DNA from: DATKWV01 sp035529405
GTDB taxonomy: Bacteria > Planctomycetota > Phycisphaerae > Sedimentisphaerales > Anaerobacaceae
Direction of reading: 5' to 3'
DNA length: 6,404 nucleotides
Assembly: GCA_035529405.1 (NCBI GenBank)
Contig: DATKWV010000097.1
Location: 1 to 6,404, forward strand
Shown here in pieces: positions 1 to 6,404 of the stretch. The translations under genes and the position numbers were made by a program. The notes beneath the pieces were generated by a model, which worked only from the letters and a program-made list of their open reading frames with translations, did no database searches and was not told the DNA's origin. The first letter of the stretch is position 1. Each line of letters opens with the position of its first letter.

Positions 1-1764
1 AAGCGCAGCAACATACTGGAAAACAATATCGTGCAGACCGCGGCCTCGGCAGGCGAATCACTGGCTGCGGGCGTGATATTTACCATGCCGGCGCTTGTAA
101 TACTGAATTTCTGGACAGGGTTCGATTTCCTGTGGGTGACACTAATAGCAGGATTCGGGGGACTGCTGGGGGTACTATTCACCATACCGCTGCGGCGAGC
201 ATTGATTGTGGAAGCCCAGCTTAAATTCCCGGAAGGTATAGCAACAGCGGAGGTTTTGAAATCAGGTCAGAAAGAGGATGCCTCGGGTGTAAGGTATATT
301 GTACAGGCAGCGATAGCGGGCGGGCTTTTCAAGCTCGGCGGAGCGGGGCTGCGACTCTGGGCAGAGGTGTTCGAGACGGCACGAGGGGTAGGCGGCTCGA
401 TTGCGTATTTTGGCTCGAACCTCAGCCCGGCGCTTCTTTCGGTCGGCTACATAGTGGGATTAAATATAGCGGTGCTTATTTTTCTTGGCGGACTTGCCAA
501 CTGGCTGGTCGCCATACCGATTTGTGCAGGTTTTCAGGATTGGCCCGTTGTGGGGGGCGAAAAGCTGGCGGCCCTGGAATGGGCGCATCAGATATGGTTG
601 GGCCAGACACGTTACATAGGCGTAGGGGGTATGCTTGTGGGCGGTCTGTGGACGGTTTTCAAGCTTAAAGGCCCAATTGTAAGCGGCATAAAAAGCGGTC
701 TTGCGGCTTACCGCGATGCCGGCACGAAATCTGTTGAGATAGCACGGACGGAAAAAGACATGCCGATGAAATGGGTATTGATATTAATCGCGGTGTCGGT
801 GGTTCCCCTGTTTGTGGTTTATGAGGTTTTTGTCAGGCAGATTTCTGTTACGGTGCCTATGGCTATTGTAATGCTGGTTACAGGTTTTTTGTTTTCGGCA
901 GTTGCCGGCTATATGGCGGGCCTGGTGGGGTCATCGAACAATCCCATATCGGGTGTTACTATAGCAACGGTGCTGGTATCGGCATTACTTCTTTGTGTTC
1001 TTATGGGCAAGGGCGCGGCAAACGGGCCGCCTGCGGCAATAATCATCGGCGCCGTAGTCTGCTGTGCAGCGGCCATTGCCGGCGATAACATGCAGGACTT
1101 GAAGGCAGGTTATCTTGTCGGGGCAACACCGTGGAAACAGCAGGTAATGCAAATGGTCGGTACGGTCTCAGCGGCGTTTGTGATGGCACCCGTATTGACG
1201 CTGTTATTGAAAGCCTACGGATTTGCGGGACATTCGTCGGCAACAGAAAATGCGTTAATCGCCCCGCAGGCAAATCTCATCAGCTCTGTAGCCAAAGGTG
1301 TATTTGAAGGAGGACTGCCGTGGAATTACGTTTTCATCGGGATGGTCGCAGCGGTGGCGGTGATTGCCGCCGACAGCTATCTACAACACAGAGGCAGTAC
1401 GTTTCGTATGCCGGTGCTTGCGGTGGCGATAGGGATTTATCTGCCATTGCAATTAGAGGTGCCGATTCTGGCGGGGGGGATAATTAACCAGGTTATCAAA
1501 TCGTATCACAGGCGAAAAAATACCGCTGAACAGGCAGCAGAGATTTCAAATCGTCATGGTCTGCTGTTTGCATCGGGATTGATTACCGGTGAAGCACTGA
1601 TAGGTATCGTATTAGCCATACCGATTGTGCTGGCCGGCAGAGGGGATATACTTGCCGTAGTTGACAAGCCTCTGGGGACATGGCCGGGTATAGTTCTGTT
1701 AGTGGGAATCGGGTACTGGCTGTTCCGTACGGCAGTGGGCGGCAAATCGGCATCCGACAAATAA
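1..1764 (+). CDS. OPT-family oligopeptide transporter A (5' end cut off by the window)
   Basis: Integral inner-membrane transporter of the oligopeptide transporter (OPT) superfamily, prokaryotic branch; such proteins are thought to import peptides or metal-chelate-like compounds, but the substrate cannot be read from the sequence. The frame is open to base 1 and encodes KRSNILENNI before the GTG at 31, matching residues 69-78 of the complete paralogue at 2330-4078. The GTG is therefore an internal valine, and roughly 70 N-terminal residues lie outside the window. 587 residues are visible. Family signatures: ENNIVQTAASAGES (7-20), FTMPAL (27-32), KFPEG (75-79), GSSNNPISG (310-318), DLKAGYLVGATP (366-377) and GLITGEALIG (527-536). 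Many hydrophobic helices run throughout. A charged loop (about 501-519) is followed by a helix and a further terminal helix (about 560-577). The gene ends tail to tail with the small membrane-protein gene, 10 bp apart. Family call very secure; substrate unknown. Confidence 0.95.
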   Translation, partial: KRSNILENNIVQTAASAGESLAAGVIFTMPALVILNFWTGFDFLWVTLIAGFGGLLGVLFTIPLRRALIVEAQLKFPEGIATAEVLKSGQKEDASGVRYIVQAAIAGGLFKLGGAGLRLWAEVFETARGVGGSIAYFGSNLSPALLSVGYIVGLNIAVLIFLGGLANWLVAIPICAGFQDWPVVGGEKLAALEWAHQIWLGQTRYIGVGGMLVGGLWTVFKLKGPIVSGIKSGLAAYRDAGTKSVEIARTEKDMPMKWVLILIAVSVVPLFVVYEVFVRQISVTVPMAIVMLVTGFLFSAVAGYMAGLVGSSNNPISGVTIATVLVSALLLCVLMGKGAANGPPAAIIIGAVVCCAAAIAGDNMQDLKAGYLVGATPWKQQVMQMVGTVSAAFVMAPVLTLLLKAYGFAGHSSATENALIAPQANLISSVAKGVFEGGLPWNYVFIGMVAAVAVIAADSYLQHRGSTFRMPVLAVAIGIYLPLQLEVPILAGGIINQVIKSYHRRKNTAEQAAEISNRHGLLFASGLITGEALIGIVLAIPIVLAGRGDILAVVDKPLGTWPGIVLLVGIGYWLFRTAVGGKSASDK

Positions 1765-1774
1765 CAACAATAGT

Positions 1775-2317
1775 TCAGGCAGAAATTATCTGGTTTAAGC
1801 TGCGGACCTTTTCGAGGGCCTGACTGAATTGTATTTGGGCTCTATCCAGATAAGCGTACACCTCATCAATATATCCATCGGCTGAAGCGGACCAGACACG
1901 ATTGAGGTATCGCTGGGCGGACGCGAAATGACTCATAATGTCGGCATAGGCCTGCAGGCCATAGGTATGGGCCAGGCTGTGGCGAGCCTGCACAAAGGCT
2001 GTCAGGTCGTCATTAAACAGTTCATCGATTCGCTGCCGAATGTCGTATGGGTTTATTGATTGTTTTTGGGTGTTAAGCGAGGTGATGTTTTCGACGATTT
2101 TGGCCAGGCTGAAATCTATGCTTTTTAAGTTCTCGGCGGTTTTTTCGTTGGCGACAGCAAGCCGATGTTCATGCAAACGAACCACAGCTACCCCTGCGGC
2201 GCCTAGAACAATAGCTGCGATAAAATAAATCCATTGCACGTTCACTTCATCTATTACAGCCACGAGTGCGCCTGCCAAAAAGGCAACGGTTATTATTATG
2301 TAGCCAGTTTTTTTCAT
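1775..2317 (-). CDS. small two-helix membrane protein of unknown function, downstream of OPT transporter B
   Basis: I do not recognise this 180-residue protein. Residues 5-22 and about 28-47 form two hydrophobic helices joined by a short acidic turn (DEVN, 23-26), so a membrane hairpin with both ends on the same side is likely. The positively charged N-terminus (MKK) and the RLHEHR stretch after helix 2 suggest both ends face the cytoplasm. The remaining 130 residues are soluble, amphipathic and predicted largely helical: 50-85 resembles a coiled coil, and 92-178 looks like a helical bundle rich in Tyr, Ala and Gln. No catalytic motif or metal-ligand cluster is visible. The ATG at 2317 is the only possible start, because the frame hits a stop 15 bp upstream. 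It lies 12 bp after the OPT B stop on the same strand, so co-transcription is very likely. The gap (TAAAACTTCTCGCGT before ATG) has no recognisable Shine-Dalgarno. An accessory role with the transporter is inferred from position only. Confidence 0.85.
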   Translation of the reverse strand: MKKTGYIIITVAFLAGALVAVIDEVNVQWIYFIAAIVLGAAGVAVVRLHEHRLAVANEKTAENLKSIDFSLAKIVENITSLNTQKQSINPYDIRQRIDELFNDDLTAFVQARHSLAHTYGLQAYADIMSHFASAQRYLNRVWSASADGYIDEVYAYLDRAQIQFSQALEKVRSLNQIISA

Positions 2318-2329
2318 ACGCGAGAAGTT

Positions 2330-4078
2330 TTATGTCGTTAATCCACCGACGAAAACATAATAAAGGGCGAAACCAACGCCGACGAGGGCCTCGCCTACAA
2401 TCAGGCCGGCTGCAATCGGGATACCTACCTCATGGCTGAAGCGTGTTCCTTTCTTGCAATCGACCAATAACCGTAAAGCAGTTCCGATGGAGTAAGTGAG
2501 TACGATATTGAACGGCAAATAAAAGCCAAGTCCGACCAGGATGCCCAGGCCGCCAATACCGCTGGCGCTTAACAAAGCGCCCAGGCCGGCACCGGCTATA
2601 TATTTCTGCAGCGGTACGTCACCGCCGAGGATACTCTGTATCATGCTTGCAAGGGCCTGTCCCTGTGGTGCGGGCAGTCTTTCGCTGCCTAAGCCGTAAG
2701 CCTTGTGCAGGATAAAAATCATCGCCATAACAAGTATCGGGCCAAGCCATGTACCGAGAAACTGGCCATAACCCTGCATTCGGGGAGAAGCGCCGACAAG
2801 ATAACCGGTTTTCATATCAAGCATCAGGTCGGTGGCCTGTGCCATAGCTACGCATGCGCCGGCTCCGACCATTACCGAGGCAATTATCGCAGCTCTATCG
2901 CCAAGCCCGCTGGCAATAACCACAAGTACGGTCACGGCAATGAGCGTTATGCCGCTAAGCGGCGACCAGTTTGTTCTTCCGATGCACTCGGAGAGGATTA
3001 CTCCCGCTATCCAAATCCAGACCGTGCCGAAGACCGCCATTACGCCGGCCCTGATGATGCCCATTTCTTTTACAGATAAGGTGGCGATTAAAAACAGCAC
3101 GACGGCTGCTGCTGCAATAGCGATATAGAGCAGGCGGATGGGCATTTCGTCCCTGGAATGGGCAGTTTTAGCTTTTGCCGCTGAGTGCATACTTCGCACG
3201 GCGCTTGCAATAAGCGGCAGTGCCAGAACGATGCCGGTCAATGCGCCGCCGACGAGCATACCGATGCCCACAGGCCTGAACAAAGTGACCCGAAGATATT
3301 CGGGCATGGTTGTCTGCATTGTATTCAGCGTTTCGGCAGCAGGCAGCAGATTCATAGAATTCAATAACGGGGCCAGGACCCAGTAACAGGCAAAGCCTCC
3401 GACTATAAAACAAAAACCGCCTTTGCCGGCGATGAAGGCAACGCCGATTGTCATCAGTGATATATACCATATACCGTTCATATAGTCGGGCAGGCCGAGT
3501 AGTCCGCCGAGGTTGTAATTTTCAAAGCCTGTCAACTGACTTGAGAAATGAACTACTGCACTTATGGTTATACCCGCAAGCAGCAGCAGGGCCTTCCTGA
3601 CACCGGCGCCGGGGGATTTGAGGATTGCCGCCACGGCCACACCGCCGGGGAAAGTCAATCTCTCATAGTCAATCATCTGCTTTCGCAGGGGGATTATGAA
3701 TGCAACACCGAGGATACCTCCGGCGATGCAGGAGAAAATCATTAACAAGGGATTGAAGTCGGTTTGCCCGAGGATGAACAAGGCCGGGACGGTGAACATC
3801 ATACCGGCAGAGGCGCTGTTGACGGCGCTTGCGATGGTCTGGTTGATGTTATTTTCAACGATGCTGTTTCTTTTGAGGATTCCGCGCAGGATTCCGAAGC
3901 CTAAAATCGCCGCAAGCTCCGAGCCTTCGATTGAAAAACCCAGTATCAAAGATGCGTAGCCGATGCTTACGGTGATAAGCGCACCGAGAATATAACCTAC
4001 GATAACGGCAGTCAGTGTCAGCTCAGGATAAGGTCCTGTGCGAATGATTCTTTTAGTGTTACCGTCTTTGCCTGTCAC
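2330..4078 (-). CDS. OPT-family oligopeptide transporter B (complete, short form)
   Basis: Inner-membrane transporter of the OPT superfamily, 582 residues, complete, with a dozen or more hydrophobic helices. The N-terminal family motif YPELTLTAVIVG is at 17-28, followed by KRNSIVENNINQTIASA (69-85), FTVPAL (95-100), the loop GRTNWSPLSG (367-376), DMKTGYLVGASP (421-432) and GLIVGEALVG (558-567). Start: a GTG at 4078 whose GTGA overlaps the pepF stop. The first internal Met is residue 93, past the conserved motif, so GTG is required; an AAGG lies 7 bases upstream. Compared with OPT A it is clearly paralogous but diverged: the 310-318 loop of A (GSSNNPISG) is replaced and one residue longer, the charged loop before the last shared helix is shorter, and the protein stops right after that helix, so the terminal helix of A is missing. 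Coupling to a secreted peptidase gene supports peptide uptake, but the substrate is inferred. Confidence 0.95.
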   Translation of the reverse strand: MTGKDGNTKRIIRTGPYPELTLTAVIVGYILGALITVSIGYASLILGFSIEGSELAAILGFGILRGILKRNSIVENNINQTIASAVNSASAGMMFTVPALFILGQTDFNPLLMIFSCIAGGILGVAFIIPLRKQMIDYERLTFPGGVAVAAILKSPGAGVRKALLLLAGITISAVVHFSSQLTGFENYNLGGLLGLPDYMNGIWYISLMTIGVAFIAGKGGFCFIVGGFACYWVLAPLLNSMNLLPAAETLNTMQTTMPEYLRVTLFRPVGIGMLVGGALTGIVLALPLIASAVRSMHSAAKAKTAHSRDEMPIRLLYIAIAAAAVVLFLIATLSVKEMGIIRAGVMAVFGTVWIWIAGVILSECIGRTNWSPLSGITLIAVTVLVVIASGLGDRAAIIASVMVGAGACVAMAQATDLMLDMKTGYLVGASPRMQGYGQFLGTWLGPILVMAMIFILHKAYGLGSERLPAPQGQALASMIQSILGGDVPLQKYIAGAGLGALLSASGIGGLGILVGLGFYLPFNIVLTYSIGTALRLLVDCKKGTRFSHEVGIPIAAGLIVGEALVGVGFALYYVFVGGLTT

Positions 4079-5964
4079 TTAGCTGCCTTTTTCTCCAGTA
4101 TTTTCTCAATTTCATCCATTGTGCGGTTCATTACGTTTATGGTCTTATTGAACGGTTCCGGTGTTGTCATATCAACGCCGGCTTTTTTCAAAAGATTAAT
4201 CGGATAATCGGAACCGCCCGATGATAAGAATTCGATGTATTTTTCGACAGCGCCTTTCTCTTTGTTCAGGACCTTTTCAGCCAATGCGGTCGAGGCGGTG
4301 AAGCTGGTTGCATATTGGTACACATAAAAGTTGTAATAAAAATGCGGAACATAAGCCCATTCGACGGTATATAAATCGTCGATATGGCATATTTTTTTGT
4401 CGTGGCCGTAATATTTTTTGAGTATATCGCCGTATAATTGACACAGCAGGTCGCCTGTCAGGGGTTGGCCGCTTTCGGCCTTTTGATGAATAAGCAGCTC
4501 GAATTCCGCAAACTGGGTCTGTCTGAAAACCGTCTGCCTGATGGTCTCGAGGTAATTCATCAGCAAAGACAGACGGACATCAGGGTCATTGAGTTCTTTC
4601 AACATTTTGTTAATCAGCAGGACCTCGTTAAACGTTGAGGCCACTTCAGCTACAAAAGTTGCATAGTCCGCGGTGGGGTAGGGCTGGGTGGTATTGGAGT
4701 GCCAACTGTGCATGGTGTGGCCCAGCTCGTGGGCCAGGGTGCTGACATCGTCATATTGGCCGTTGTAATTCAGGAGTATATACGGATGGACGTCGTAGAC
4801 ACCGCCGTTTGAGTATGCCCCGGCCCGTTTGCCGGGGGTGGGATACACATCAATCCATCGGTTTGCAAAGGCGTGCCTGGCGGTTTTTACATAATCATTT
4901 CCCAGCGGTTTTAAGGCATCGAGGATGAGCTGCTTTGCCTGTTCGACCGAGTATTTCAACTGCAGGTCCTTTACCACAGGTGCGTAAAGGTCGGAATAGT
5001 CCAATGTGTCAACAGCGAGCATCCGTTTTTTGAGCCTGAGGTAACGGTGGAAGGAATCGAGATTGTTGTTAATGTTTTCGATAAGGGCCAGATATACCCG
5101 CTGGGGGATATTGTCTTTGTCCAGCGCGCTTTCGATGGAACTTTCATAGTTGCGGGTGCGGGCGTAGAACATGTCTTTTTTGACATTTGCATAAAGCTGC
5201 ACACCGAAGGTGCGTTTGAAATCTGTGAATGCGTTCCAGAAGGCCTTGAAAACAGTGTGGCGGTCGGCCCGGCTGGGGCAGGCTCTGTAAAGGGCATAAC
5301 CGGCTTTATTGAGTTTTGCAACGGTGCCGTCACTTAAAGTAATTTCGGGATAAGGCAGCTCAGCGTCACTGAAAATACCGTATATTGCCGATGGTGCATC
5401 GGCCATTAAACCTGCTGCTGCGAGAATTCGTTCCTCTTTTTCGCTCAGCCTGTGTGCCTTGGTGCGCTGTATGTCATACAGGGACATTCTGAAAATTTCC
5501 AGTTTGGGCTGCTCGGCTAAAAAAACGTCGATTTTGTTTTTATCCATAGCTGCAATTTCCGGTTCGATAAATGCGGTCTTGGTGTTGTAGTCGGTGATAA
5601 TCTGCTGGAGTTGCTGTTTCATTGCCAGGTACTTCGAGTCGCGCGTGTCCTGGTCTGATTTCATTGCCGCGTAACAGTAAAGGCGGTTAAATTGCTTTGA
5701 AATGCCGCTGGTAAGCTGCAGGCACTTTAGCAGTTCGTCAGCCGCCTCTGCCAGTTTGCCTCTGTAAGCCGGCACGGTGTCACAGTCGCCAACTGTTTTT
5801 TCTCTGGCTTTGTGCCAGGCCTGGTCTGAGGGATAAATGTCCTGCAGGTTCCAGGTATCGTTGGCAGGGATTTCGGCCCTTTCGCGGATTTGCGGGTAGG
5901 CCCTGCTTTGGGGAAATATCAAAAGAACAGTTAATACGATTATGAGATTTGAAACTTTTTTCAT
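4075..5964 (-). CDS. pepF: oligoendopeptidase F, M3-family zinc metallopeptidase with signal peptide
   Basis: Zinc endopeptidase that cleaves short oligopeptides (peptidase family M3, PepF branch). 629 residues, close to the usual ~600 for PepF plus an export signal. Residues 1-22 form a signal peptide: MKK, a hydrophobic core (about 7-17), then a probable cleavage site SRA|YPQ; there is no lipobox cysteine. PepF N-terminal and middle regions follow (WNLQDIYPSDQAW 38-50; FWNAFTDFKRTFGVQLYANV 242-261; YLALIENINNNLDSFHRYLR 291-310; DLYAPVV 325-331). The active site is HELGH at 412-416: His412 and His416 bind zinc and Glu413 is catalytic. Glu440 in FVAEVASTFNE is the expected third ligand. The substrate-binding C-terminal motif HFYYNFYVYQYATS (541-554) is intact. 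Start ATG at 5964 has AAGGA 6 bases upstream. Its TGA overlaps the GTG start of OPT B. Most described PepF enzymes are cytoplasmic, so the signal peptide implies a periplasmic or secreted role feeding the adjacent transporter (inference). Confidence 0.96.
   Translation of the reverse strand: MKKVSNLIIVLTVLLIFPQSRAYPQIRERAEIPANDTWNLQDIYPSDQAWHKAREKTVGDCDTVPAYRGKLAEAADELLKCLQLTSGISKQFNRLYCYAAMKSDQDTRDSKYLAMKQQLQQIITDYNTKTAFIEPEIAAMDKNKIDVFLAEQPKLEIFRMSLYDIQRTKAHRLSEKEERILAAAGLMADAPSAIYGIFSDAELPYPEITLSDGTVAKLNKAGYALYRACPSRADRHTVFKAFWNAFTDFKRTFGVQLYANVKKDMFYARTRNYESSIESALDKDNIPQRVYLALIENINNNLDSFHRYLRLKKRMLAVDTLDYSDLYAPVVKDLQLKYSVEQAKQLILDALKPLGNDYVKTARHAFANRWIDVYPTPGKRAGAYSNGGVYDVHPYILLNYNGQYDDVSTLAHELGHTMHSWHSNTTQPYPTADYATFVAEVASTFNEVLLINKMLKELNDPDVRLSLLMNYLETIRQTVFRQTQFAEFELLIHQKAESGQPLTGDLLCQLYGDILKKYYGHDKKICHIDDLYTVEWAYVPHFYYNFYVYQYATSFTASTALAEKVLNKEKGAVEKYIEFLSSGGSDYPINLLKKAGVDMTTPEPFNKTINVMNRTMDEIEKILEKKAAK
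4086..4089 (-). promoter_or_regulatory. Shine-Dalgarno of OPT B inside the pepF 3' end
   Basis: AAGG on the - strand lies seven bases before the GTG at 4078 and within the last codons of pepF. Together with the GTGA stop/start overlap it supports the GTG start and translational coupling of the transporter to the peptidase. Confidence 0.5.
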
Positions 5965-5970
5965 GGCGGT

Positions 5971-5975
5971 TCCTT
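5971..5975 (-). promoter_or_regulatory. Shine-Dalgarno of pepF
   Basis: AAGGA on the - strand, six bases before the ATG at 5964. It supports this start, which also gives a clean signal peptide beginning MKK. Confidence 0.75.
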
Positions 5976-5978
5976 ATA

Positions 5979-6006
5979 AATATAAATGTTCAGTTATAAT
6001 CGTCAA
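5979..6006 (-). promoter_or_regulatory. possible sigma70-type promoter for pepF and downstream genes
   Basis: On the - strand, TTGACG (6006-6001) is followed after 16 bases by TATATT (5984-5979), each matching five of six positions of the sigma70 consensus boxes. It lies in the AT-rich 51-bp gap between the GNAT gene and pepF. Caveat: transcription starting about 7 bases after the -10 box would begin at or inside the pepF Shine-Dalgarno, giving a leader of about ten bases or less, so this may be a chance match in AT-rich DNA. The alternative is read-through from the GNAT gene. Confidence 0.3.
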
Positions 6007-6015
6007 CTCAAGTTT

Positions 6016-6404
6016 TCACGCCAGCTTCAGCTCCAGGAATACCGCACCTTCTATCGGGTTGTAGCAATACGGCTCGATTTCCTTGAATCCAAGGGACGCA
6101 TATAATGCTTGAGCTGTCTTCATTGAAGCAAGTGTATCTCCTCGTATACGCGTATAACCAATTTTCAGAGCTTCTTCAATAATAGCTTCCATTAACTTTC
6201 TGCCGATTTTTAAACCTCTAAATTCCGGCTTAACATATAATCTTTTTCCCTCACACACACCGTCACTTAGTTTTCGCAATGCAACGCAGCCGGCTGCTTT
6301 ATCTTGATATTTTGCCAGTAACAAACAACCTTCCGGCGGGGCATACTCGCCGGGCAGATTAGCCAATTCTTCTTGGAAATCCTGAAAACCTAAATCAAAT
6401 CCCA
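6016..6404 (-). CDS. GNAT-family N-acetyltransferase (5' end cut off by the window)
   Basis: Acetyl-CoA-dependent N-acetyltransferase of the GNAT superfamily; acceptor substrate unknown. 128 residues are visible. The frame is open to base 6404: 12 residues (GFDLGFQDFQEE) precede the TTG at 6366, and they run smoothly into LANLPGEYAPPEG as in related GNAT proteins. That TTG is therefore an internal leucine and the true start lies beyond the window. Fold landmarks in visible numbering: strand LLLAKY (27-32), then AAGCVALRKL, the acetyl-CoA-binding motif A RLYVKPEFRGLKIGRKLMEA with the RGLKIG pyrophosphate loop at 62-67, and motif B ALYASLGFKEI (99-109) followed by a C-terminal strand AVFLELKLA. 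GC is about 41% over 6061-6300 by hand count, versus about 52% in the neighbouring genes. It is 51 bp upstream of pepF on the same strand, but nothing links it functionally to peptide uptake. Confidence 0.93.
   Translation of the reverse strand, partial: GFDLGFQDFQEELANLPGEYAPPEGCLLLAKYQDKAAGCVALRKLSDGVCEGKRLYVKPEFRGLKIGRKLMEAIIEEALKIGYTRIRGDTLASMKTAQALYASLGFKEIEPYCYNPIEGAVFLELKLA

Noticed and set aside
31..33. GTG as the start codon of OPT A
   Set aside because: The frame is open to base 1, and the ten residues before it match the conserved KRN..(E)NNI segment of the paralogue, so the gene begins outside the window.
909..1273. Open frames on the - strand inside OPT A
   Set aside because: They are antisense to a conserved transporter, short, and have no recognisable domain.
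1774..1828. Imperfect inverted repeat TTCAGGC ... GCCTGACTGAA near the convergent stops
   Set aside because: The arms match poorly, are separated by about 40 bases inside the membrane-protein gene, and show no terminator features.
2705..3128. Two overlapping open frames on the + strand (2705-3079 and 2832-3128)
   Set aside because: Both are antisense to OPT B, which has strong family motifs throughout. Their products look like shadow translations.
4971..5333. 120-residue open frame on the - strand
   Set aside because: It lies wholly inside pepF in another frame, has low-complexity Ser/Thr/Pro-rich content and no ribosome site.
6011..6040. Possible terminator hairpin at the end of the GNAT gene (AGCTTCAGCT)
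   Set aside because: The stem is only four base pairs with a two-base loop, lies inside the coding end, and has no T-run after it on the - strand.
6364..6366. TTG as the start codon of the GNAT gene
   Set aside because: Twelve in-frame residues upstream continue a GNAT-like N-terminal region with no stop up to the window edge.

Overview
The window carries five protein-coding genes packed almost end to end: a 5'-truncated OPT-family transporter on the + strand, then four genes on the - strand. In their transcription order these are a GNAT acetyltransferase (5' end off the window), a secreted M3-family oligoendopeptidase F, a second OPT-family transporter, and a small two-helix membrane protein. 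There are no gene-free stretches over 51 bp. I saw no RNA genes, insertion sequences, CRISPR arrays or large repeats.

Organism: a bacterium of moderate GC (about 52% in the lines I hand-counted from the transporter and peptidase genes). Prokaryotic-type OPT transporters, a PepF with a signal peptide, and dense coupling of genes fit an anaerobic or heterotrophic bacterium. My impression is a Planctomycetota (Phycisphaerae-like) or similar metagenome-derived genome, but the window holds no taxonomic marker, so this is weak.

Layout: 1-1764 (+) is OPT transporter A, a canonical member of the prokaryotic subgroup. After only 10 bp it meets, tail to tail, the - strand cluster. That cluster reads pepF (5964-4075), OPT transporter B (4078-2330, GTG start overlapping the pepF stop by 4 bp) and a 180-residue membrane protein (2317-1775, 12 bp downstream). 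A 51-bp AT-rich gap with a possible promoter and a good Shine-Dalgarno separates pepF from the GNAT gene (6404-6016).

How the genes may work together (inference): the exported PepF would trim oligopeptides outside the cytoplasm, and the OPT transporter translated in coupling with it would bring peptides or a related substrate across the inner membrane. The small membrane protein, locked into the same transcription unit, is a candidate accessory subunit. OPT A and OPT B are diverged paralogues: B has a different signature loop and lacks the last transmembrane helix seen in A. The GNAT gene looks like an unrelated neighbour. I see a coherent peptide-scavenging locus with one uncharacterised component, not a clearly unprecedented system.
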